From: an uncultured Collinsella sp.
GTDB taxonomy: Bacteria > Actinomycetota > Coriobacteriia > Coriobacteriales > Coriobacteriaceae
DNA length: 64,000 bases
Direction of reading: 5' to 3'
Assembly: GCA_900552385.1 (NCBI GenBank)
Contig: URZI01000005.1
Location: 65,808-129,807, forward strand
Part shown: in pieces, positions 18,121 to 29,318 of the stretch
Numbering within the stretch: position 1 is the first letter of the stretch
Layout: each line of letters begins with the position of its first letter
Program-made: the position numbers and the translations under genes
The notes under the pieces: model-generated
The model's input: only the letters and a program-made list of their open reading frames with translations
Told to the model about the DNA's origin: nothing
The model's database searches: none

Positions 18121-18366
18121 ATGACTACTGATCACGAGCTCGTGCTTTACGTTATGACCGGCTGCCCGTATTGCATAAAGGTCAAGCGCTTTTTAGCCGA
18201 TAACGGCGTGACCATTCCCGAGCGCAATATCTCGACCGATACCGAAGCCGAGCAGACACTCATCGCCGCCGGCGGAAAGCGCCAGGTTCCCTGCCTATTC
18301 ATCGACGGCAAGCCACTCTACGAGTCGAGCGACATCATCGCATGGGTACAGAAGAACCTGCTCTAG
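18121..18366 (+). CDS. Glutaredoxin
   Basis: An 81-residue thioredoxin-fold protein with active site TGCPYCIKV, the cis-proline region QVPCLFIDG and a C-terminal GSH-binding-like stretch ESSDIIAW. It reduces disulfides with glutathione or a substitute thiol. The ATG follows TTGGAGACCT. It lies 51 bases after the TipAS regulator and could be read with it. The terminator-like repeat at 18414 follows. Confidence 0.93.
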   Translation: MTTDHELVLYVMTGCPYCIKVKRFLADNGVTIPERNISTDTEAEQTLIAAGGKRQVPCLFIDGKPLYESSDIIAWVQKNLL

Positions 18367-18413
18367 CATGCGCATCCCGTCCGCCCAAGGCCCCACCCCA
18401 TACGGCCTAAACA

Positions 18414-18468
18414 TGTACACCAGCATCCAAAGTCGACATTTTTCGACATCTTTGGATGCTGGTGTACA
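18414..18468 (+). repeat. Palindromic repeat A, copy 1 (terminator-like)
   Basis: Perfect 19-bp arms (18414-18432 and 18450-18468) enclose a 17-base loop that contains TCGACA twice around a T-run. GCTTTTGCGGGT follows, so the repeat could terminate the glutaredoxin transcript. A second copy is at 19497-19551. Similarity between the copies continues past the palindrome. Confidence 0.75.
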
Positions 18469-18570
18469 GCTTTTGCGGGTAGTCATGGACGCTCTTAACC
18501 GGCTAATTGTTTGAGGCGACCTTTGGATTATGGCTGTTTGACGCCTCTGGAAAGGGTTTCCGAGAGGGCT

Positions 18571-18800
18571 GTGGTCAAAAAAGGGCAAATATGAGTACTG
18601 TTACCTGTTTAGTAGCAGCGATTTTGATCACTTCAGGAACTATTCAACGTTCCATACGTCCGCAGACGACGTTATTTCTCCTCATATGTTCAATAAAAGT
18701 AGCTCCTAATGGGAACAAATCTCATCAGGAGCTACTATTTATAGCAAAATAAATGCAACCATAATGGCAACAGTACTCATATTTGCCCTTTTTTGACCAC
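18571..18800. mobile_element. MITE-like element with 35-bp terminal inverted repeats
   Basis: The sequence at 18571-18605 is repeated inverted at 18766-18800 with a single mismatch (34 of 35). The ends begin GTGGTCAAAAAAGGGCAAAT. The 160-bp interior is A+T-rich and holds a smaller dyad (AGTAGCTCCTAATG/CATCAGGAGCTACT). No transposase is encoded. Each inverted repeat also contains ATGAGTACTGTT, which opens a short reading frame of doubtful meaning. Confidence 0.7.
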
Positions 18801-19125
18801 GACCCTCCAGAATAGTCGCTGAGAACGACACTAAATGACAAAATCCGGCACTTGGACGTTCTTATATGAGTAGCCATTGAAGGACACCTAACGACTACTC
18901 CCATTCGCGACACACTGTGTCGCGAATTAAGCTGGTCCCATTACCGAAGACCAGTGAGAGCTCCTGCCCAGAATCTCGATAGCTTAATAAAGCGCTCCCC
19001 TCCGGAAGTTCAATGAGCATCCAAATTCCAAGCTGAAAAGCAAAGGAGCATCGAAGCCGTCAATGCTCATTTCCTATCGAACACGCGGGTCAAAACAAGC
19101 TAATTAGCCTGATAAACTGTTTATA

Positions 19126-19153
19126 TTTTTGTCTACAAAACTGTATACAAAAA
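19126..19153 (+). promoter_or_regulatory. Operator-like dyad upstream of the ribbon-helix-helix gene
   Basis: TTTTTGTCTACA and TGTATACAAAAA are inverted repeats (11 of 12 positions) separated by 4 bases, 50 bases before the start codon. Antitoxin-type proteins usually bind such a site at their own promoter. Confidence 0.5.
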
Positions 19154-19203
19154 GAGTATCCGTTGACCTGTGCTCGACATTATGCCGATCGATAGGAGGC
19201 GCT

Positions 19204-19470
19204 ATGGACGCTAAGCAGCTCGAAAAGATGATGGGGTTTGCTCCCGGAGAGTTGGAGAAAGCCGCGGAGGCATACGAAAAAGATGAGTGGCCGAAGGGTC
19301 GCACCATCAAGCTGGGAAGGCCGTCGATCTCCGATGAACCAAGCGTTGTTTTATCGGCACGTGTGGGTGAGTCTGTTCTTGATGCGTTTGACGCAAAAGC
19401 AAAGCGCCATGGGCAAACACGCACGGAGCGACTCAGGGAGCTCATCACGCTCGATGCAATGATTGCCTAG
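19204..19470 (+). CDS. Small ribbon-helix-helix, antitoxin-like protein without partner
   Basis: An 88-residue protein whose C-terminal half fits a ribbon-helix-helix pattern (PSVVLSARVGESVLDAFDAK, then HGQTRTERLRELITLDAMI). The N-terminal half is charged and probably the partner-binding part. The ATG follows a near-perfect AGGAGG. Antitoxins of this kind sit beside a toxin gene, but none is found. Downstream there are only repeats, upstream a MITE-like element. It may be a remnant antitoxin or a simple autoregulator. An in-frame extension to 19129 would cross the operator and is unlikely. Confidence 0.65.
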   Translation: MDAKQLEKMMGFAPGELEKAAEAYEKDEWPKGRTIKLGRPSISDEPSVVLSARVGESVLDAFDAKAKRHGQTRTERLRELITLDAMIA

Positions 19471-19496
19471 ACTCAACTCCCCCGCCGACCCAAACA

Positions 19497-19551
19497 TATA
19501 CATCAGCATCCAAAGTCGACATTTTTCGACATCTTTGGATGCTGGTGTACA
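19497..19551 (+). repeat. Palindromic repeat A, copy 2 (terminator-like)
   Basis: Same palindrome as 18414-18468, here with GTTTTTGCGGGT after the second arm, 26 bases after the stop of the antitoxin-like gene. It is followed directly by the GGGGACGTTCTT palindrome. Confidence 0.75.
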
Positions 19552-19565
19552 GTTTTTGCGGGTGT

Positions 19566-19613
19566 CATCGGGGACGTTCTTAAATGACTAGTCGCTAAAG
19601 AACGTCCCCGATG
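19566..19613. repeat. Palindromic GGGGACGTTCTT repeat
   Basis: Perfect 16-bp arms CATCGGGGACGTTCTT and its complement (19566-19581 and 19598-19613). Same family as 8263-8345. It lies 5 bases from the stop of the dihydrouridine synthase gene and may serve as its terminator. Confidence 0.75.
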
Positions 19614-19618
19614 TCTAA

Positions 19619-20572
19619 CTAGCCGCGGAAGCGAGCTATGGGTGCGAGTGGCTGCTCGCGAAAGACCCGCTCGACGGCGGCGCGGTATTCGTCGACCTTT
19701 TTGGTCTTACGCACGAGCTTGTGAACGGTAGCGGGGTCAGCGAAGGCGCACTTGGCGTAGAACCACCACTCCTTCATGCGAAAGACCGCGTTGCCGCCAA
19801 TCTCTTCTGCATAGGCCGCGAACAACGTGTCGTGGAAGCGCTGCAGCTCGGCTGCCGTGGCAGCAGGGCCGCCGTTGACCATACGGGCCAGAGCGGGATT
19901 CGCGAGCAGGCCGCGCCCCAGCATCACATGGCGTGTACCGGGATAGGCCTCCACCAGCGCATCCATGTCCTCAAGATCAAAAATGTCGCCGTTGTATGCC
20001 ACGGGAAACGGTGCCCGCTCCAACGTCTCGCCATAAAACTCTTTGCGCGGCGAGCCCGTATAGCGGTCCTTTTGCACGCGCGGGTGCACAATCAGCTCCG
20101 ACAGCGGCATGCGGCAATACAGATCGAGCACGCGCTCGTATTCGTCGTCATTCTCCAGCCCCAGCCTGGTCTTTACCGACACCGGCAACGGCGACCGCTC
20201 GCACACATCGCTTAAGAACGCCTCGAGCTCGTCGAGATTGCGCAAGAAACCCGAGCCCTTGCCCTTGGCAACAACTGTACCCGAGGGGCAGCCAAGGTTG
20301 AGATTGACCTCGCGGTAGCCCATGTCAGCAAGCACCTGTGCCGCCCACACAAACTCGTCCGCGTTCTTAGACATCAGCTGAGGCACTACGTTGAGCCCCT
20401 GGTTATTGGCAGGATCGATCTCCTTAAACGCTTTGCCGCCAAAGCGGTTTCCCACCCGCGGCGGCGGCAAAAACGGCGTGTAGTAGCAGTCGAGCGCACC
20501 AAAGCACTCCGCATGCACGCGACGGAACACATGCCCGGTAATCCCCTCCATAGGGGCCAGCGATAGAATCAT
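19619..20572 (-). CDS. tRNA-dihydrouridine synthase
   Basis: A 317-residue FMN enzyme that reduces uridines in the tRNA D-loop. The TIM barrel begins LSLAPMEGITGHVFRRVHAE. The catalytic cysteine lies in NLNLGCPSGTVVAKGKGSG, and the phosphate-binding region is GRGLLANP. The start at 20572 follows GAGAGAAGAG. It lies 53 bases downstream of the large ABC transporter gene, with the palindrome at 20600-20622 in between. The Dus subtype cannot be fixed by eye. Confidence 0.92.
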   Translation of the reverse strand: MILSLAPMEGITGHVFRRVHAECFGALDCYYTPFLPPPRVGNRFGGKAFKEIDPANNQGLNVVPQLMSKNADEFVWAAQVLADMGYREVNLNLGCPSGTVVAKGKGSGFLRNLDELEAFLSDVCERSPLPVSVKTRLGLENDDEYERVLDLYCRMPLSELIVHPRVQKDRYTGSPRKEFYGETLERAPFPVAYNGDIFDLEDMDALVEAYPGTRHVMLGRGLLANPALARMVNGGPAATAAELQRFHDTLFAAYAEEIGGNAVFRMKEWWFYAKCAFADPATVHKLVRKTKKVDEYRAAVERVFREQPLAPIARFRG

Positions 20573-20599
20573 CTACTCTTCTCTCATATCAACGAACGT

Positions 20600-20622
20600 G
20601 ACAAAGGGACTGTCCCTTTGTC
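20600..20622 (-). repeat. Palindrome GACAAAGGGAC / GTCCCTTTGTC
   Basis: Perfect 11-bp arms with a single central base, 3 bases past the stop of the ABC gene. It may act as a weak terminator, but there is no U-run. Confidence 0.5.
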
Positions 20623-20625
20623 GCA

Positions 20626-23880
<3,255 letters not shown>

Positions 23881-24026
23881 GGACGGCAACCTCTCCTGCG
23901 CAGGCACCCTGCCCGCTCTCCTCCGCCGTTCGTATTCGACGCGTTTGTCCTACTCTATCCCCATTTTTTGCCGGCGCCAGTGAGGAATGTAACGAACCGC
24001 GCCAAAAAACGAACGGGGCAGTGCCC

Positions 24027-24054
24027 AAAAAAAGAGGTCCCGAGCGGGACCTCT
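24027..24054 (-). terminator. Terminator of the redox operon
   Basis: The stem AGAGGTCCC/GGGACCTCT is followed on the minus strand by TTTTTTT. It lies about 80 bases beyond the stop of the TlpA-like gene. Confidence 0.75.
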
Positions 24055-24134
24055 ATATGGTGGAGCTTATCTTGAAAGGTAGCGGACTACTTTGCACAGC
24101 GACACACGATCCACGCTATGCTTTACGCGTTTTT

Positions 24135-25106
24135 TTACTGCTCGCTATTCGCAATCGCCTGGTCGATAAGCTTGTCAAGTGCTGCGCGCTGCTCGGCGGA
24201 GCTGATGGCTCCCACGATTGGATCCCCTACGATGTTGCCATTCTGATCGATGACATACGTTGTCGGGAACGAGAACAAATTTGACGTAAACTTACCGGCC
24301 TCGCTATCCGACTTGAACCAGATGTTCTTATATGTCACGCCCTTCTTGCTCAGCACGTCCTTGGCATCTGCAATCTCGCCCTTGTTGCCATCGAGCGTAA
24401 AGGAATTGACGCCCACGACCTGGCCGCCCTTCTCGGCAAGCTCCTGATTCAGTTTCTCAAGATCGCCCAGCTCGCCCACGCACGGCTTGCAAGTAGTGAA
24501 CCAGAAGTTCATGACGGTGACCTTGTTCTTAGAGAACAGCTCGTCGCTGTTCACGTCGTTGCCATCCAGGTCCTTGCCCGTAAAGCTGGGGAACTTCGTC
24601 GCCTCGCTCGAAGCATTGGCACCAGCCGTCATGCCAGCGGCCGAAGCGTCGACGCTCTCGCCTGCGCTCGGCGTGCTTCCACAGCCGGGGAACTCCTTCT
24701 CCAAGCTCTCGAGCTTGTCCTCGATCTCCTTGATCTGCTGTGCACCGGTCTTGAGCGTCTTAAGCTCATCCGCCGTGAACTCATCCTTGGCACCGTCGAT
24801 GGTCTTGAGCAGAAAATCGCCGTAATTGCTGCCGTCCTCAATCATTGCCGAGTCTTTATTTGCCGCATTGAATACCTTTTCCCACAGCGCGTTATCACTC
24901 GAAAAGATATCGTTCTCCTTCTGCATGAGTTTTGCATACAGCTCGGCGGCCTCGTCGGCATTGGCCGGCTTCTGCGCAGTGAGTTCTGCGATCTTAGGAT
25001 CGGAGCTCGCAGATTCGCTCACATTGCCACCGGGCGCCGAACATGCCACAAGGCACAAGGCCAATACCGGCACCATAAACAGGGCCGCAATCTTAGAAAG
25101 CTTCAT
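24135..25106 (-). CDS. TlpA/ResA-like thioredoxin-fold lipoprotein
   Basis: A 323-residue lipoprotein with signal peptide and lipobox LCLVAC. A helical region of about 120 residues follows, then a Ser/Ala-rich linker and a C-terminal redoxin domain with the CXXC site WFTTCKPCVGEL and cis-proline in FPTTYVID. It should act outside the membrane on disulfides. It is the last gene of an operon with a membrane 4Fe-4S protein and a small CXXC protein, which suggests that electrons pass from the inside through these to this redoxin. The ATG at 25106 is preferred because GGAGGA lies 6 bases before it. Confidence 0.9.
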   Translation of the reverse strand: MKLSKIAALFMVPVLALCLVACSAPGGNVSESASSDPKIAELTAQKPANADEAAELYAKLMQKENDIFSSDNALWEKVFNAANKDSAMIEDGSNYGDFLLKTIDGAKDEFTADELKTLKTGAQQIKEIEDKLESLEKEFPGCGSTPSAGESVDASAAGMTAGANASSEATKFPSFTGKDLDGNDVNSDELFSKNKVTVMNFWFTTCKPCVGELGDLEKLNQELAEKGGQVVGVNSFTLDGNKGEIADAKDVLSKKGVTYKNIWFKSDSEAGKFTSNLFSFPTTYVIDQNGNIVGDPIVGAISSAEQRAALDKLIDQAIANSEQ

Positions 25107-25135
25107 AGTCATTCCTCCGTTTTGTCGAAGCTTGT

Positions 25136-26038
25136 TTACTTTTTATCGGCGATCAAGGGAAGCTTTTCCGCCGACACATCCAGGCCATAGCGATAGCTGA
25201 TGGCATCGACAGGACAGGCCCCGATGCACTTTCCGCACCGGATACATTCGGCATGATTGGGCGCGCGGACCACATCAACGTCCATCTGACAAACCTTTGA
25301 GCACTTGCCGCACGAGACACATTTGCATGCGTCAACCCGAATCCCCAGTAGGGACACCCTATTCATGAGCGCATAGAATGCGCCGAGTGGACAAATCCAT
25401 TTGCAAAAGGGGCGGTAGAACAAAACGCTCAGCACTACCACGGCAATGAGAACGGCAAGTTTCCAGGTAAAGAGCTGCCCCAGCGCAGATCGAATGCCGG
25501 CGTTGGCAATGGCCAGCGGAATGGCGCCCTCGAGCACACCCTGTGGACAGATGTACTTACAAAAGAACGGGTCGCCCATGCCCACGTCGTTAACCACCAA
25601 GACGGGCAGCAGCACCACGGCAAACAGCAGCACAACGTACTTGATGTACGTGAGCGGCTTGAGCTTTTTCGTGGAGAACTTTTTGCCGGGAATCTTATGA
25701 AGCAGCTCCTGCAGCCAGCCAAACGGGCACAGAAAGCCGCATACAAAGCGCCCCAGCAGCACGCCGAGCAAAATGAGCGTACCGGTAACATAGTAAGAAA
25801 AGTTGAACTTGGATGAACCTACCACCGACTGGAACGACCCGATGGGGCACGCACCCGATGCCGCGGGGCACGAATAGCAATTAAGTCCAGGTACGCAGAC
25901 TGTTTTTCCCGCGCCCTGATAGATGCTTCCTTTGGCAAAGTTTGGCAGGTGAATATTGGTGACCAGCGTCGCCGCCGCCTGAATGAATCCGCGAAATCGG
26001 GCCAAAACATGCGACGCAGTGTTTTCTCTTTTATCCAA
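25136..26038 (-). CDS. Membrane 4Fe-4S protein, NapH-like
   Basis: About 300 residues. The N-terminal part has a cysteine cluster GLNCYSCPAASGACPIG. About four membrane helices carry conserved CGFLCPFGW and CKWICPLGAFY motifs, and the C-terminus has two 4Fe-4S sites (CVSCGKCSKVC, CIRCGKCIGACP). It resembles NapH/CcoG-type electron carriers. The start is probably the TTG at 26038. That codon overlaps the stop of the small CXXC gene (TTGGATAA), with GGAG 10 bases upstream, a layout for coupled translation. An ATG 29 codons earlier would place the start inside that gene. Confidence 0.85.
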   Translation of the reverse strand: MDKRENTASHVLARFRGFIQAAATLVTNIHLPNFAKGSIYQGAGKTVCVPGLNCYSCPAASGACPIGSFQSVVGSSKFNFSYYVTGTLILLGVLLGRFVCGFLCPFGWLQELLHKIPGKKFSTKKLKPLTYIKYVVLLFAVVLLPVLVVNDVGMGDPFFCKYICPQGVLEGAIPLAIANAGIRSALGQLFTWKLAVLIAVVVLSVLFYRPFCKWICPLGAFYALMNRVSLLGIRVDACKCVSCGKCSKVCQMDVDVVRAPNHAECIRCGKCIGACPVDAISYRYGLDVSAEKLPLIADKK

Positions 26039-26177
26039 TTCCGATACACTCCAAGCACAGCCTAATCGCTTTGGCCAGCACGGCATCCGCCTCGCCACGC
26101 ATAACACCAAAGCACACCATGGCAATTCCGACGATCAACAAAGCGACCTGTACCACGGGTTTTACCGCTTTGAACAA
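26031..26177 (-). CDS. Small CXXC membrane protein, CD1871A family
   Basis: A 48-residue protein read from a TTG at 26177, 8 bases after GGAG. One hydrophobic helix (VVQVALLIVGIAMVCFGVM) is followed by RGEADAVLAKAIRLCLECIGIG at the end. The closing pattern, an R-G-E turn and a terminal CXXC before IGIG, is what I know from CD1871A-type proteins of anaerobes, which stand next to NapH-like 4Fe-4S proteins and redoxins, as here. It is the first gene of the operon. A GTG three codons earlier is the alternative start. Its role is unknown; the CXXC could relay electrons. Confidence 0.75.
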   Translation of the reverse strand: MFKAVKPVVQVALLIVGIAMVCFGVMRGEADAVLAKAIRLCLECIGIG

Positions 26178-26267
26178 CCCAACCACTCCTTTCGTTACGC
26201 GACCATTGGACCATATCGACTATAAAATCCGTGTTAAGCGCGATTTGGAATGTGCAAGGAGACTGTT

Positions 26268-26942
26268 ATGCGTATTTTGATCGTCGAAGACGAGCGAGCA
26301 CTGTGCGATGCAATCGCGCGCAGCTTGCGAAACTTGGCGTACAGCGTCGACTGCTGCCACGACGGACAGGAGGCGCTCGACCTGCTGAGCGTCGAAGTCT
26401 TTGACCTCGTGGTACTCGACCTCAACCTTCCCCGTATCGATGGCATGACCGTGCTCAGGGAACTTAGGAAAACCGATTGCGAGACTAAGGTACTGATTCT
26501 GTCCGCGCGTGGCGAAGTATCCGATAAAGTCGCCGGACTCGATGCCGGCGCCAACGATTACCTTACCAAGCCGTTTCATCTGGACGAACTTGCGGCAAGG
26601 ATCCGCAGCCTTACCCTCAGGCGCTTCGCACAAAGCGACATAGTATTAGCCTGCGGAAAGCTCAGCTTTGACACCAAGGCGCGCATCGCTTCCGTGGACA
26701 GTGAGGCTCTATCTCTTACACGCAAGGAAACGGGAATCTTGGAATACCTGATGCTTAATCAGGGGCGACCGGTAAGCCAAGAGGAGCTTATCGAGCACGT
26801 TTGGGATAGCAGCGTGAACAGCTTTAGCAACGCAACCCGCGTTCACATCTCGTCACTCCGCAAAAAGCTACGCAGCGCTTTGGGATACGACCCGATTCGC
26901 AATCGGATTGGAGAGGGCTACGTTATGGAGGATAGCGAATGA
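26268..26942 (+). CDS. OmpR/PhoB-family response regulator
   Basis: A 224-residue regulator. The receiver has acidic pocket VEDE, phospho-acceptor LDLNLPRIDG and lysine TKPF. The winged-helix output ends VHISSLRKKLRSALGYDPIRNRIGEGYVM. AAGGAG precedes the ATG at 26268; a start six codons earlier lacks a site. The kinase gene overlaps its stop by 4 bases (ATGA). It is divergent from the redox operon, with about 90 bases between the start codons, and probably controls it. Confidence 0.93.
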   Translation: MRILIVEDERALCDAIARSLRNLAYSVDCCHDGQEALDLLSVEVFDLVVLDLNLPRIDGMTVLRELRKTDCETKVLILSARGEVSDKVAGLDAGANDYLTKPFHLDELAARIRSLTLRRFAQSDIVLACGKLSFDTKARIASVDSEALSLTRKETGILEYLMLNQGRPVSQEELIEHVWDSSVNSFSNATRVHISSLRKKLRSALGYDPIRNRIGEGYVMEDSE

Positions 26943-28090
26943 AAAGGCTTTCGCTGCAATGGCGCATAACGATTATGACGGCACTGCTGACGTGTGCGGC
27001 ATGCGTGCTGACGAACTGTCTGGTCGGCTATACGGGCATGCGCTACATGGATGCTATCGGCAGCGACATCTCGGCCCTTAGCGCAGCCGGCGTAGATGCA
27101 CCTCAGGCGTTTGACCCAACGAAGGAGAGCCTCGATGACGAGGTCACGATCGTCGTAAACGACGCACAGGAGTCTTTTGGCACGACAGCCTGGTACATCA
27201 CGGCTGGAGTCACACTCCTTGGCGGCGCGCTGGCATACTTTGTGAGCGGCCGTGCACTCAAACCGCTACGGGCTTTTGCGGCCCAGGTCGAGCGTGTGCA
27301 GCCTGACAACCTAAGCGAAATCAGGCTCAGTGAAGATGTGCCCATCGAGCTACAACGATGCAGCGCCTCTTTCAACGACATGATCGCCCGTCTTGGCGAA
27401 GGGTTCTCTGCACAGCGTCAGTTTACCGGCAACGCCGCACACGAGCTGCGCACCCCGCTCGCCCTTATGCAAGCACAGATTGAACTATTCATCTCCGAGC
27501 ACTCCGGTTTGCAACCCGAAACTGCCGAGCTACTCGGCCTGCTACAAGAACAAACCGAGCGCATGTCTCGAATGGCCAAGGTATTGCTCGAGATGAGTGA
27601 GCTCCGCAGCGTTCCTTGCGAGGACGATGTGGAGCTTGGCCCCTTGTCCGAAGAGGTCCTCACCGACCTTGCGCCACTTGCCGAAAAAAGGGGCATAGCC
27701 CTCAATTGTGCTGGAGACGCTCTAGTAATCGGGAGCGACACGCTCCTCTATCGGCTGGTGTTTAACCTGGCCGAAAACGCTATCCGCTATAGCCGCACCG
27801 ACTCGAGCGTTACCGTCTCCATCTGCGACAACGACAGCCACGTGTTCCTGCGAGTCGAGGACCAGGGCCCGGGAATACCCAAGCAGTACCGTGAGAGCAT
27901 CTTCCAACCGTTCTTTCGTCTAGACAAATCCCGCAGCAGGGCATACGGCGGCGCAGGACTCGGACTAGCGCTCGTTTGGGAGATTGCAGCTCTTCACGGT
28001 GGCACAGTAGAGGTCGAAACAAGTTCCGAGAACGGGACCACCATGCTCGTAAGCCTTCCAAAACGATCCGCAGCGTCAACCGAGCAGTAA
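26939..28090 (+). CDS. Sensor histidine kinase
   Basis: A 383-residue kinase with membrane helices at about residues 12-32 and 82-102, only some 50 residues of sensor between them, and a HAMP-like linker (SGRALKPLRAFAAQVERV). The H-box is NAAHELRTPLAL, the N-box NLAENAIRYS and the G-boxes DQGPGIP and GGAGLGLAL. It is translationally coupled to the regulator. A short outer sensor often means that the signal is read in the membrane, which would suit control of a redox relay. Confidence 0.93.
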   Translation: MKRLSLQWRITIMTALLTCAACVLTNCLVGYTGMRYMDAIGSDISALSAAGVDAPQAFDPTKESLDDEVTIVVNDAQESFGTTAWYITAGVTLLGGALAYFVSGRALKPLRAFAAQVERVQPDNLSEIRLSEDVPIELQRCSASFNDMIARLGEGFSAQRQFTGNAAHELRTPLALMQAQIELFISEHSGLQPETAELLGLLQEQTERMSRMAKVLLEMSELRSVPCEDDVELGPLSEEVLTDLAPLAEKRGIALNCAGDALVIGSDTLLYRLVFNLAENAIRYSRTDSSVTVSICDNDSHVFLRVEDQGPGIPKQYRESIFQPFFRLDKSRSRAYGGAGLGLALVWEIAALHGGTVEVETSSENGTTMLVSLPKRSAASTEQ

Positions 28091-28157
28091 AACGAAAGGG
28101 GTCCCGAGCAACAGGAGTACAATTGCTGCATTGTTGCCACCTGATGGGAGATGGAAG

Positions 28158-29162
28158 ATGGACTGCGATGGCTACCCGCGCATTCCCATGCCGTTGATGT
28201 GCACTGCCTTTGTGCCGGGGCAGATTGACGCTGCGGTTGCAGGCATTTCCGACCCCGATTCACGCACCATCGCCACGGCAGAAGCGCTGTACTTTCGCGG
28301 ACAGGCCGCCCTCGCTGCCAAGACGGCGCGCCCCTATCTTGACGCCACCGATTCCGCACTGCGCTATTCCGCATGCTTTATCTGCGGATACGCCAGCCTG
28401 TCGCTCAACCGTATCGCCGACGCCCGCCGTTGTCTTGCGGGCATCCTCGATACGCCAACTGACGAGGAATCACCCGCCGTCCACGCCACGCATATCCTGT
28501 TCGCCTCGGCCGCAAGCGTCCTGCTGCACTTGTCTTCCCCGTATTCTGCCGAAGAGTTTTATCCGCTTGCGGCGCATCTGCCCGAAGGCCTGCGCCTGTT
28601 CGCCAGCTACGTGATGGCGCATGCCCTGTACCTGCGCGGCGAATATGGCCGCAGTCTGGGCATGGCGGAAAACGCCCTGATCATGAAACAGGGGAGCTAT
28701 CCGATCTCGGAACTGTTCCTGCACCTGGCAGCTTCCATGGCATGCATGAGTCTCAAAGACGTCGACGCCGCAAAAACGCACTTCGGAGCCGCTTGGAACA
28801 TTGCGCGCCCCGACGGCCTTATCGAGCTCATTGGCGAGCACCACGGCCTTTTGCAGGGGCTCATCGAGGCATGCCTAAAATCGCAATACCCTGACGATTT
28901 CGCACGTATCATCGAGATTACGTATCGATTCAGCTACGGCTGGCGGCGCATCCACAACCCCGATTCGGGCGAGGACGTTGCCGACGATTTAACGACCACG
29001 GAGTTCACCATGGCCATGCTCGCCTGCCGCGGATGGACCAACGCCGAAATCGCACGCCACATGGGCGTGTCGCCAGGTACCGTTAAAAATCGACTGTCCA
29101 ACGTGTATGCAAAGCTTGGCATCGGCACGCGCACCGAACTGGTCGCGCATATGCTGCGTTAG
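28158..29162 (+). CDS. LuxR-type transcriptional regulator with helical repeat sensor
   Basis: A 334-residue protein. The C-terminal 60 residues are a LuxR helix-turn-helix (LACRGWTNAEIARHMGVSPGTVKNRLSNVYAKL). The first 260 residues look like an all-helical, TPR-like array rich in Ala and Leu, with no receiver domain. The ATG at 28158 follows GGGAG. The gene is followed at a distance of 156 bases by a giant surface-protein gene on the same strand. Regulators of this shape often sit beside surface-protein genes, so control of that neighbour is likely. Confidence 0.85.
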   Translation: MDCDGYPRIPMPLMCTAFVPGQIDAAVAGISDPDSRTIATAEALYFRGQAALAAKTARPYLDATDSALRYSACFICGYASLSLNRIADARRCLAGILDTPTDEESPAVHATHILFASAASVLLHLSSPYSAEEFYPLAAHLPEGLRLFASYVMAHALYLRGEYGRSLGMAENALIMKQGSYPISELFLHLAASMACMSLKDVDAAKTHFGAAWNIARPDGLIELIGEHHGLLQGLIEACLKSQYPDDFARIIEITYRFSYGWRRIHNPDSGEDVADDLTTTEFTMAMLACRGWTNAEIARHMGVSPGTVKNRLSNVYAKLGIGTRTELVAHMLR

Positions 29163-29318
29163 CGGCCAGACTGCCTAGCGCGGCACGTGCGCCCCGGAGC
29201 CCCGGCGCTTCGCTCGCTCAAATTGGACATTTTGGCCCTCGGACGGCACTACCGTGACAGGATGCCTTCTCGCAAAATTGGATTATTTCCACCGATACCT
29301 GCGGGATGGGAGCCAAAG

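Larger units (their letters stand above)
18367..19203. other. Repeat-rich intergenic region of 837 bp
   Basis: No convincing gene is present. It holds a long palindromic repeat (18414-18468), a MITE-like element (18571-18800), a decayed copy of the GGACGTTCTT repeat near 18846-18900 and the operator-like dyad at 19126-19153. It is visibly richer in A+T than the neighbouring genes. Confidence 0.7.

Noticed and set aside
18592..18752. 54-codon frame starting in the MITE-like element (MSTVTCLVAAILITSG)
   Set aside because: Its start lies in the terminal inverted repeat, there is no Shine-Dalgarno sequence, and the frame runs through an inner dyad.
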